A stretch of 23,462 nt of DNA from positions 1 to 23,462 of the forward strand of contig NQWY01001979.1 in NCBI GenBank assembly GCA_019425655.1, read 5' to 3'. The translations under genes and the position numbers were made by a program. Positions within the stretch are counted from its first letter, which is position 1; each line of letters opens with the position of its first letter. The notes under the pieces are model-generated. The model did not search any database. It was given only the letters and a program-made list of their open reading frames with translations, and was not told the origin of the DNA. This DNA comes from Rhizophagus prolifer (taxonomy: Eukaryota > Glomeromycota > Glomeromycetes > Glomerales > Glomeraceae). Positions 12,302 through 19,985 of the stretch are shown here, one piece after another.

Positions 12302-12751
12302 TTATGTTGGCCTTGCAGGAGTAGCTGAACCAGCAGCGGGTCTAATAGCTATTATCTGACTTGGCTGTTGACGGAATTGTGCTCTGAATTGTTCACGGCT
12401 TCTTTCCTGAGCTGTTATAAGGTGAGAAAATTTAGCCAAGCTATATGAAAAAATAAGTGCATCAACTTGGTTAACACTCACGATTGTATTGAAGGAGCTT
12501 AGAAATCAAATCAGTGTGAGTTAAGATCATGCGCCGGCAACAATATCTTTGAAGTCCGATCGCGTCCATTGCAGAACTTTTTACACCATTTAAATATTAA
12601 TCTACTGGCAAATATAAACACATTTTCGAAAGAAAGTAGACAAAGGAAAGAATTACCCTTCTGTATAATCATTTTCCAACATCGTTTGATATAACTCCCA
12701 TTTGTTTCCTATAACTTTCCCGCAAGAAAAACAACGTACAGGGATTATCAT
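12302..12751 (-). CDS. RPB10: RNA polymerase I/II/III subunit RPB10 (RPABC5), with C-terminal extension
   Basis: Small zinc-binding subunit shared by all three nuclear RNA polymerases. Exons: 12751-12657, 12576-12482, 12411-12302; introns of 80 and 70 bp; phases agree, giving 99 residues. The N-terminus [15 protein letters not shown] carries the CxxC (C7, C10), and [14 protein letters not shown] carries the paired Cys (C44, C45), so the zinc site is complete. Reading through the second intron would stop after YNREC. The GTGAGT donor at 12481 joined to the CAG acceptor at 12412 instead gives YNP, matching the conserved YNPLEK end of the family, which supports the splice. The protein then continues about 35 residues (65-99), rich in Gln/Arg then Ala/Pro, beyond the usual 65-71 residue length. 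It is tail-to-tail with AP-3 beta; 135 bp separate the stops. Confidence 0.9.
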
Positions 12752-13116
12752 TTTTTATATTAAAAGAGTATTCTTGGTAAAAAAATTTATGGTGCCGGAA
12801 ATCTATACTCAAAAATAAAATAGTAGTGCTTAAAAATCTTTCAACACTTTAAAAAAAACAAGATTTTAAAAAACTAAACCAGTAACTTTATCTGTTATTC
12901 TTTATATTAAACTACCGGTCAGATTTTCAAAAAATTATCAACATATATAATTGGTCAAAATTTTCCATAATCTGGGCCAACATTGTGATAGTACTTTAAT
13001 GCCAGCCTAAATTAATATTAATTATTTTAAGAAAAATGTTACACATGTATGAGAAATATCAGTTTTTAATTTGAACAGTCATTTTACCAAGTATTTTTTA
13101 TATGTACTAATCCCTA

Positions 13117-13126
13117 GTCACGTGAC
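13117..13126. promoter_or_regulatory. Palindromic E-box GTCACGTGAC
   Basis: Perfect 10-bp palindrome containing CACGTG, the core site of bHLH factors (Cbf1, Pho4, USF type). It sits about 370 bp upstream of the RPB10 ATG, in the gene-poor stretch. A function is possible, but CACGTG also occurs by chance (another copy lies near 14898), so the assignment is tentative. Confidence 0.35.
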
Positions 13127-13645
13127 TCAGATTTGTTTCCATAGAGATTTGTAAATTTTCCCAATCATCTTACACATTTCACTTTCGATCTTTAATTTTT
13201 GAGAATTTATTTAGCCTTTATTTATCCAATAATATAATATTGACCGATAAATAGCAAGAAGCCACTTTGCTGCTCGAAATGTTAAAGGCTATCTGACTCG
13301 TTCTTTAAAGATCAGAATCAATCACAAAAAACTGTTGAAAACAAAGGTTACGCTAGGTATTTTTATTCTGCGCTATTGCTTCCTTTATTGTCGTTGCATT
13401 CTAACTTTATACAAAATGTAATTTATTTATCAAATTTTGATTTTCTTTAGCCTGAAGATTCACGTTCTTGTAAGTACTTGAGCATGCTATTACATATTAC
13501 CATTCAAGGCCGGAATGAAGAAACGCCATCTTCACTTTCACGATTTTTTTTTATGCTTTTATAAGAATTTATTTTCTACAAGACATTATAATTATTATGT
13601 GATATTCTTTTTCTGAACTCCTTCTATACAATTCATCATAAGAGG

Positions 13646-13837
13646 ATGATCCCACTGTATCATGAACATCGTGTTTTAATAGAGGATATCGAATATGGTA
13701 TGTTTAGAGGCCGAAATGTTTTATGCCATAATATAATACATCACAATATGAGATATTTAGATTGTGATAAATGTAGTAGTAATTTTGCTTTGACCGGACT
13801 GTTTGATATCTCGTCCAGAAGGAGTTTGTTTTCTTGA
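13646..13837 (+). CDS. Unrecognised 63-codon ORF (doubtful)
   Basis: ATG-started frame encoding a small protein with several His and Cys residues (YHEHRVLIEDIEYG, a CHNIIHHN stretch and a CDKC pair). I recognise no family. It sits in a gene-poor interval, and an AG directly precedes its ATG, so it could instead be an internal exon of a decayed gene. It ends just before a strong stop-rich region. Coding status is uncertain. Confidence 0.2.
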   Translation: MIPLYHEHRVLIEDIEYGMFRGRNVLCHNIIHHNMRYLDCDKCSSNFALTGLFDISSRRSLFS

Positions 13838-14091
13838 TCTCAGACGGTCAAGAACTGATCCCCTATCATTTGTATATTAATTAGTCAATAATGTATTGAC
13901 AACAATAAATTTGGTAATTTGGTTAACCGGTAATAGGCCTTTATTGTCTTTAAAATTTATATTTCATATTAAAAGTAAAATTTCTAGGACCGTAACATAA
14001 TTTTATTAGAAAGTATAATAAAATAAGGGGGGAATAAAAAGTAAAGATAAAGATTTTTGGTTTTTTTATACATAATGGAGATCGATGGTTT

Positions 14092-14641
14092 TTAACCTAT
14101 CTTTCTTCGAAAGGAACAACCTATATAATGACAACGAGAACTGAGTTAGAAAATTTATCTAACTTCATTAATAAATATTGATCAAATTATACCCTCAGTT
14201 AGACGAGCACGGCCCCCAGTTGGTTGGCACAATACATTTGCGCAAGAACCACACAACACGACAGTCTGAGCATGACTAAATACAGTTGTGATGCTAAAAC
14301 AACCTATAATCATTATGAAAAAATTAGTAAGAAAATGACTGAAAAATTAAAAACTTAGAGTTTATAAGTATACCTGGACATTTTACGTCCATGAAGTAAG
14401 AATTTGGACTTTGCACAAGCCTCTTAAGCTTGTGCTGGCGCTTTTCATATTCAGGAGTTGGATTGAGAAGATCTACAGTTAACTTAAAAAAATTTATTAA
14501 GCTAATTAGTATTGACTTAGAATGTAAATAGAAAAAATTCGCAGTAATATCTAAAAATCGGTATCAAACCAATTTTTAGTGCCATCCATTAAAAATTCTT
14601 TGAATAAAAATCAAAAATTATTCATTAATACACACCACCAT
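14092..14641 (-). CDS. RPS27: Small ribosomal subunit protein eS27 (RPS27)
   Basis: Zinc-finger protein of the 40S subunit. Exons: 14641-14636, 14482-14374, 14303-14193, 14120-14092; introns of 153, 70 and 72 bp; phases agree, giving exactly 84 residues, the same as human eS27. The sequence shows [51 protein letters not shown] and [20 protein letters not shown]. The C4 zinc finger is intact (C37, C40, C56, C59). Exon 1 codes for only Met-Val: the ATG at 14641 is followed by GTG and a GTGTGT donor. This start was chosen because it restores the family N-terminus (M-x-L-x-x-DLL) at the right length. A 9-bp-arm inverted repeat lies just upstream. Confidence 0.94.
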
Positions 14642-14660
14642 GATTTATTTGTGCTGCAGT

Positions 14661-14687
14661 GAAAAACGAGAATTTTTATCGTTTTTC
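14661..14687. repeat. Inverted repeat, 9-bp arms, upstream of eS27
   Basis: GAAAAACGA (14661-14669) and its reverse complement TCGTTTTTC (14679-14687) are separated by 9 nt, 20 bp upstream of the eS27 ATG. It lies where the 5' UTR or core promoter should be, so it may be a transcript hairpin near the start or a paired factor site. Confidence 0.55.
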
Positions 14688-14807
14688 TGATTTTAAATAC
14701 AAGTATACCGATCAAGCATGACGTCAAATGTTTTCGTCATCTAATGTATTAGTAATGCCACAATTAAGATCTAGGAATATATCGATAAATGATTGGACGT
14801 TCATTGT

Positions 14808-14942
14808 TTAAGTAAATTTGTCCTCTCCACAAAACCTAATAAATTCACCAACATTACAATACTCTATGCAGTGGAACTTTTTATCAGCACAACGTCCACG
14901 TGTAAAGAATAGAACAATAGCAAATTCTTTTTTTGTAGCCAT
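14808..14942 (-). CDS. Unrecognised 44-codon Cys-containing ORF (doubtful)
   Basis: ATG-started minus-strand frame of 44 codons (begins MATKKEFAIVLFFTRGRC) with four Cys residues and a mix of charged and hydrophobic residues that looks protein-like. After its TAA the same frame stays open for another 27 codons (to the TGA at 14724-14726). That could mean a decayed longer gene, readthrough or chance. No family recognised and no splice sites that would bridge the stop. Confidence 0.2.
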   Translation of the reverse strand: MATKKEFAIVLFFTRGRCADKKFHCIEYCNVGEFIRFCGEDKFT

Positions 14943-15400
14943 TTAGTCTTTTTTAATGCGAGTTGATTTGGCTGATAATGAAGAGAACCATTACATTTTC
15001 GATCGGATGATAGCGTAGATAATGAAAAAAGAATCGACAAAGCATTATACTAAGAATTTGTTCTTACAGCTAGACAATTAAAATTGTTCGATATTCTCTA
15101 TTCTCATTTCAGACTTATTTACTTAAGTAACACAAATGTATTACGTAACACATGTTTATTGAAGATCCCGTCATCGACAGTTGAATGAAATTCTACTAGT
15201 TCTATTTGATCACAGTAGAATTGATATAAAATGATCGGTTCTTTTTTCAGAAAAACCTTTCAGCAAATTTATTTCTTGCTCTCTCTCTTTATCTTCTTAA
15301 GTTGAAAGGAAAAAAAAAAAATTATTGTTTATTTAATAAAGAAAAGAAATTATATAGTTTTTTTGTTTAAAGTTATTTTTTATAAATATTCATTCATAAA

Positions 15401-15826
15401 ATGTCACCTTCTCGACAACAAACTACTCGTAACGAAGCAACAAAAGAAACTTATGATAATATGGATTCTGGAGAACAGCAAAAAAATTTATCAACCTCTC
15501 GAAATACAACAACATTCTCTACTAATACCTCAAGTTCGCGTGCAGCAGGAAATTATTATAATTTTGATATTAATGCATTGGTACAAAGTGCATTAGCTCA
15601 AGCAAAAGTTGATCCGGAAGTAGTTAGAGCAGCTGCTCATTTATTTGTTTTAGCAAATCAAGCTAGAAATCATGGATATTTAGTCGACGCAAATTCAAAT
15701 GTCGTAGATGTTACTGCTGCCAATCGTTCTAGTGCTATGTCTTTATCTAATTTACTTCTACCCGATGAAGCTAATTCTTCTTCAAAAGCAACGGCTCAAA
15801 TCATTTTCTTCATGTTTATTAAGTAG
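15401..15826 (+). CDS. Unrecognised 141-residue protein, Ser/Thr/Asn-rich N-terminus
   Basis: Intronless frame preceded by a T/C- and A-rich leader and followed by a T-rich 3' region, so it probably is a real gene, but I do not recognise the family. Residues 1-50 are Ser/Thr/Gln-rich and look disordered. Residues about 52-95 (FDINALVQSALAQAKVDPEV, AAAHLFVLANQARNHGYLVD) read like amphipathic helices. The end, FFMFIK, is abruptly hydrophobic. After the TAG the same frame stays open for 21 more codons (15827-15889) before TGA, and the sequence before the TAG resembles an intron 3' end, although no suitable donor is visible. The true C-terminus is therefore uncertain. Confidence 0.45.
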   Translation: MSPSRQQTTRNEATKETYDNMDSGEQQKNLSTSRNTTTFSTNTSSSRAAGNYYNFDINALVQSALAQAKVDPEVVRAAAHLFVLANQARNHGYLVDANSNVVDVTAANRSSAMSLSNLLLPDEANSSSKATAQIIFFMFIK

Positions 15827-16311
15827 AATGATGCTTCGTCGTTGCAAGATGATGGAGTTCATGGTCATTTGAGAGAAGAGATTATGAGTTGATGCTTTTA
15901 AAATGACCTCTTTGATTCTTTTATGCGTTACTTTTCCTTTAAAAAATACTGAAGATTTTTTATTTGTGTATTAACATTAATTATTTGCAATTTTTCTTTT
16001 TTGCCTTTGTTAAGATTTAACATCGCTTGTTTAATTTATCTTCACTTGTAATGATAACGAAACAAGAGATTGGATTATTTTATTTGAGGCGTTTGATTGT
16101 TTTCTTTAAAAATTTTTTATAATTCCTTTTTTTAAAAAAAAAGTATTCTTAAAAAAGTTAGGGTTTCTTTTTTATCTTTCATTGCAGTTTCGTTTTTATT
16201 AAATGATTGCCAGTATAACCAACTTGTCTAAAAATAATTAATTAAAAAGACTTCACAAAATTACACTTATAAAGTTGATACAATGAATAATGATTAAGTA
16301 AAATGCTCGTA
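15827..16311. other. 3' region of the orphan ORF, no gene seen
   Basis: AT-rich with long T and A runs (for example 16100-16145), consistent with 3' UTR and terminator sequence of the 15401 ORF. Apart from the short in-frame continuation (15827-15892) I find nothing coding. Confidence 0.6.
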
Positions 16312-16488
16312 TTAATAAGTGATAACTGGTAAATGGTATACTGCTGTGTCCAAATTGGATCGAAATAGATCCCGTGTACCCTTCGTAAAATCAAATAAGA
16401 TAAGATCTGCTACGATTATTTGCTCGCTTCCGTGCAAATTACGTAAGACTTGATCCCGGAATGCCGTTACTTCTTCGTCAGGTTTAAG
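16312..16488 (-). CDS. Orphan terminal-exon-like ORF (no family)
   Basis: Minus-strand frame open for 59 codons to a TAA at 16314-16312, with no ATG. Its composition is clearly protein-like (FRDQVLRNLHGSEQIIVADL, LFDFTKGTRDLFRSNLD) and GC content is higher than its surroundings. On its upstream side lies a strong polypyrimidine tract followed by AG dinucleotides (near 16476-16472), as at a 3' splice site. It may be the last exon of a minus-strand gene whose other exons I cannot find between here and 17016, or a leftover fragment. Function unknown. Confidence 0.35.
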   Translation of the reverse strand, partial: LKPDEEVTAFRDQVLRNLHGSEQIIVADLILFDFTKGTRDLFRSNLDTAVYHLPVITY

Positions 16489-17016
16489 TTAAAAAAAAAA
16501 GAAAAATTTATTTGTTATTTTGTTATTTGACATTACTCTATCTGGATTTAATTCTGCCGGGTTTTAAATTGTAACATTATTTTTTTATTGCTAGGAAATA
16601 AAAAATGACTTAAAATATTCTCTAAATTTTTAGAGAGATTATCATAGTCCAACCTTCTCTACATATAAAATATCAGATTAAAGCTATATTTATTTTTAAT
16701 CATTTATATAATAAATTTGCCAAATAAATAAGTTATTGAGAAATATTTATAATTGGCCTAATGGATAATAAATATATTATTTTCATAATAAACAAACTTT
16801 TCAATTTTTTGGCAATTATTAATTTATTTGAGCCAAAGTGGCCAAAAAGGTTCTACTTTTAAACATTGTTCAAAACTAAAATCAGCTAGACAGAAACCAA
16901 TTTTAAGTTAGTTGCAGTACCCTTATATCATCCGCATTTTTGCACATTGTTGCACACAGTTGAATATATATATAGTTGATTTTTCCCATTACTTACACGG
17001 ACCCTTAAAAAATAAA
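16489..17016. promoter_or_regulatory. Upstream region of HGD
   Basis: These 528 very AT-rich bp hold the HGD promoter. Visible structure: a 7-bp-arm inverted repeat CTCTAAA/TTTAGAG (16620-16635), an 8-bp-arm inverted repeat TTTTTGGC/GCCAAAAA (16806-16848), and a TATATATATAG run (about 16966-16976) some 40-50 bp before the ATG that could act as a TATA element. No exon for the minus-strand orphan ORF was found. Confidence 0.45.
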
Positions 17017-19064
17017 ATGGCTAATAAGATTGATCCATATAAATACATGAAAGGTTTTGGAAATCATTTTTCCTCCGAAGCATTGCAAGATGCTTTACCA
17101 AAAGGTGCAATTTTATAATATTTTACAAACTATTTCTTATATTGCAACATGTAAACCATTTCTGCATTTTCTATTTAGACCAAAATACTCCACAAAAATG
17201 TCCATATGGTCTTTATGCCGAACAACTCTCAGGGACAGCGTTTACCGTAGACCGTAAGAACAATCAACGAAGGTATATAGGTTAATAAAATTACTATTAG
17301 TTTCTTCAATTATCGATCTCATCGGTCTAATCGTCCTGATCCATGGTTTATTTATTTAATTTTTGAGCGCAGCTGGCTTTACCGAATTCGTCCTTCAGTT
17401 TGTCACCAGCCATTTACGAAACTCGATCCAAAATCCCATCATATTACTAATAAATTCGGTATAGACGATATTCATCATATTCCAAATCAAATTCGCTGGA
17501 GTCCTTTTAATAAACTTTTGTTAGAAGGCAATAAAAAAACATCAGATGGTATAGATTTTGTTCATGGATTACATACGTTGGCTGGCGCAGGTGATCCAAC
17601 CACCAAAAATGGTTTGGCAATTCATATTTACACTGCAAATGTAAATATGAATAACTCGGCCTTTTATAATTCTGACGGCGATTTTTTGATTGTTCCACAA
17701 CATGGAAGACTTGATATAACCACCGAGTTTGGTTGTCTGATGGTTGCTTCTAATGAAATTGTTGTTATTCCACGCGGAATTCGATATTCCATTAACTTTT
17801 CAGACGGTCCTAGGTAGCTAGACAGATTAAATTAATTTATGACTCTTTCATTTTTACTAAAAATAATAAATTTACTTAATGTAAGCCGTGGATATGTTCT
17901 TGAAGTCTTTGGTAATCACTTTGAATTACCTGATCTTGGACCGATAGGTTAGGCGTTAATATCATATTGTTTATTTTTGCTATCTTTTTGTGACTAAAAA
18001 TAATCTTTTAATTTATTAATAGGAGCAAACGGACTAGCAAGTCCACGTGATTTCCTAACACCAGTAGCATCATTTGAGGAGAAAGAATGCGATTATACGA
18101 TAATTAATAAATATGCTGGGCAGCTATTTGTTTCTAAACAAGTAAGAAAAGTTCTAATTTTCTTATAACCCTAAAACAGAAAAATATATTTATTTCATTG
18201 ATTATATTTTAAGGATCATTCGCCATTTGATGTCGTAGCTTGGCATGGAAATTATGTTCCCTATAAATATGACCTCGGAAAATTTAATACAATAAATTCT
18301 GTATCTTTTGATCATATAGTAAGCTTTTTTAATAAGATCGAATTCCTGAAGGAATATATCTTTTTTTTAATCGAATTATATTTATTTTTGCGCCCCGTTA
18401 ATTGAAAAGGATCCATCCATATTTACAGTTCTTACATCAAAGTCTGCTTTTCCTGGCACTGCAATCGCAGATTTTGTAATTTTCCCACCCAGATGGGCTG
18501 TCCAAGAGCATACTGTAAGTAAATAATAATTTATCATCATAATTTTAGCACGAGAATAAATAATCATTTTCGAATTATTCTTAAGTTCCGACCGCCATAT
18601 TTCCATCGCAATTGTATGTCTGAGTTTATGGGACTAATATCCGGTGCTTATGAGGCTAAAGCCGAAGGTTTCTTACCTGGTGGTGCTAGGTATATTGCTT
18701 TATGTATATTCTTAGTTTTGAAATTGCTATTAATATCTTTTTTGATAGCCTTCATAGTCATATGACCCCACACGGTCCCGATTCAGCTACTTTTGAAAAA
18801 GCGTCTAACGATGAACTCAAGCCCGTTCGTGTAGCCGACGGTACAATGTGTATGTTGTAGTACGAAATAGTTTTTCGTTCTTTTCTAAATATGTGCAACT
18901 AATATATATCTATTGAATTAGCATTCATGTTTGAGTCATCATTAATGCTAGGCGTAACCGAATGGGGAATGTCTAATCAAGTAGATATTCAACATGATTA
19001 TTGGAAAGCGTGGAAAGATTTGAAAAATCATTTTAATGCAAATAAATCAACTAAAGATCAATAA
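17017..19064 (+). CDS. hmgA: Homogentisate 1,2-dioxygenase
   Basis: Non-heme iron ring-cleaving enzyme of phenylalanine/tyrosine catabolism, converting homogentisate to maleylacetoacetate. Exons: 17017-17104, 17179-17272, 17373-17813, 17886-17947, 18023-18141, 18214-18318, 18410-18514, 18586-18689, 18749-18849, 18922-19064; phases agree, giving 453 residues (human 445, Aspergillus about 448). Family blocks run the full length: [71 protein letters not shown]. The iron ligands are all present: His345 (YFHRN), Glu351 (SEFMG) and His381 (TPHGPD), equivalent to human H335, E341 and H371. No other tyrosine-catabolism gene sits beside it, so the pathway is not clustered here. Its stop is only 76 bp from that of the convergent SNRNP25 gene. 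Confidence 0.98.
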
Positions 19065-19140
19065 TACTACACTTAAAAAATTTTGAAAAAGGATACTTTA
19101 TTAAATTAGAAAGGATACAAATAATACAAATAAACTGTAA

Positions 19141-19881
19141 TTATTTTCCGCGTTCTGTCTTATTTTTATTGACATATCTTGAAAATCTCAAAAAACTTCC
19201 ACTACGAATACCTATCTCCTGAATTCTAGCTTTGTCTTCTAATAATTTTCGTCCTTCAAACATGAGACAATAAGTTTTCCATATATATTTCCTAAAAAAA
19301 GTATCGAACCAACTTATTTTCTTATTCCTTCCGCCCTTTTCTTCAAGATCTCTTGTTACCTGCAAAACAATTAAATTTTTTATATCTGAAATGGTAGCAT
19401 TTTGTCGAACTACCATTTCTATAGAAAAAGATATATTTTATACATATCAGAAATAAATCGATTTCAAACAAAATAAAAATTACTTGAACATTTACTTAAT
19501 GGTTCAAGGCCACATCTCAAGATAGTAATCTCAAATGCAGTTCCCATTTCCAAAGCAATAAGTGTATCAACTTGTTCAAGAGTTAATGAAGTTGTAGTAA
19601 TTAGGGATCTTTCGCCAATCATACTAGAAGTGTTCTTACTAATGCTTCTATTGAGTAAAGCACGATTATTTTTATCGCTACTAATGTATTTAGTTAAACA
19701 TTTTTTGAGTTTCGGTAAGCTTTGTATCTTCGTCAGAAACTATAAAGTTAGAGGTTGAGTTTGTAGTAGGCAATGAGGAAGTAGAAAGTGAAGAAATTAA
19801 TGGAGGTTCGGGAAGAGGAGGAGGCGGTGGCGGTAGTGGTGGAATAGGTGGCGTAGATGAGGGTGGAATAGAATCATCCAT
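19141..19881 (-). CDS. SNRNP25: U11/U12 snRNP 25 kDa-like protein (SNRNP25), ubiquitin-like fold
   Basis: Protein of the U11/U12 di-snRNP of the minor spliceosome. Exons: 19881-19700, 19647-19496, 19418-19141; introns of 52 and 77 bp; phases agree, giving 203 residues. The conserved part starts at residue 82 with LTLEQVDTLIALEMGTAFEI (human: ...LEEVNxQIALEYGQA...), continues with VVRQNATISDIKNLI, and ends with IWKTYCLMFEGRKLLEDKAR and EIGIRSGSFLRF, matching the human VWRTYHL, KLTEDRKKLRDYGIRNRDEV region. The first 30 residues are Pro-rich (PPIPPLPPPPPPLPEPP), which the 132-residue human protein lacks. Between ISW and KYIW there are six extra residues (149-154) coded by 18 nt that look like a tiny intron. 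The first donor (GTTTAA) is weak. Confidence 0.83.
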
Positions 19882-19985
19882 ATTTATGAGAAAGAGAATA
19901 AAAAGAAGAGAATCTAAATAAATCAAGTGATTGTGACAAGTTTATTGACTTTATAACTTTAATTAAAATATTTATTAATTACTGA

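Larger units (their letters stand above)
12752..14091. other. Gene-poor region between RPB10 and eS27
   Basis: About 1.3 kb, AT-rich, with no gene I can name. Two open stretches look slightly protein-like: 13255-13428 (+), without ATG but followed by GT/AG-like sites, and 13646-13837 (+), an ATG-started 63-codon frame with several Cys and His. Neither matches a known family, and the splice signals do not join into a convincing model. A perfect 10-bp palindrome with an E-box lies at 13117-13126. I see no RNA gene. Confidence 0.5.
14642..15400. other. Region between eS27 and the orphan ORF at 15401
   Basis: About 760 bp containing the presumed divergent promoters of eS27 (-) and the 15401 ORF (+). 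Close to eS27 lies the inverted repeat at 14661-14687, and close to the 15401 ORF a C/T-rich leader (around 15280-15300) of the kind seen in strongly expressed fungal genes. A small minus-strand ORF lies at 14808-14942. Nothing else is recognisable. Confidence 0.5.

Noticed and set aside
12473-12481. RPB10 ending at the in-frame TAA after YNREC
   Set aside because: Splicing at the GTGAGT donor restores the family-typical YNP and keeps phase into a long open exon, so the spliced form is the better primary model; the short form is kept as an alternative in the findings.
13255-13428. Plus-strand open frame rich in Lys/Arg, thought of as a ribosomal-protein exon
   Set aside because: No ATG, no match to any small ribosomal protein I can recall, and neighbouring splice signals do not join it to another coding exon.
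16806-16848. Inverted repeat TTTTTGGC/GCCAAAAA considered as the ends of a small transposon
   Set aside because: Arms are only 8 bp, the span is 43 bp and no target-site duplication is visible; better seen as promoter structure or chance.
18382-18606. 74-codon minus-strand ORF inside HGD
   Set aside because: It is the antisense shadow of HGD exons 7-8 and has no independent coding signal.
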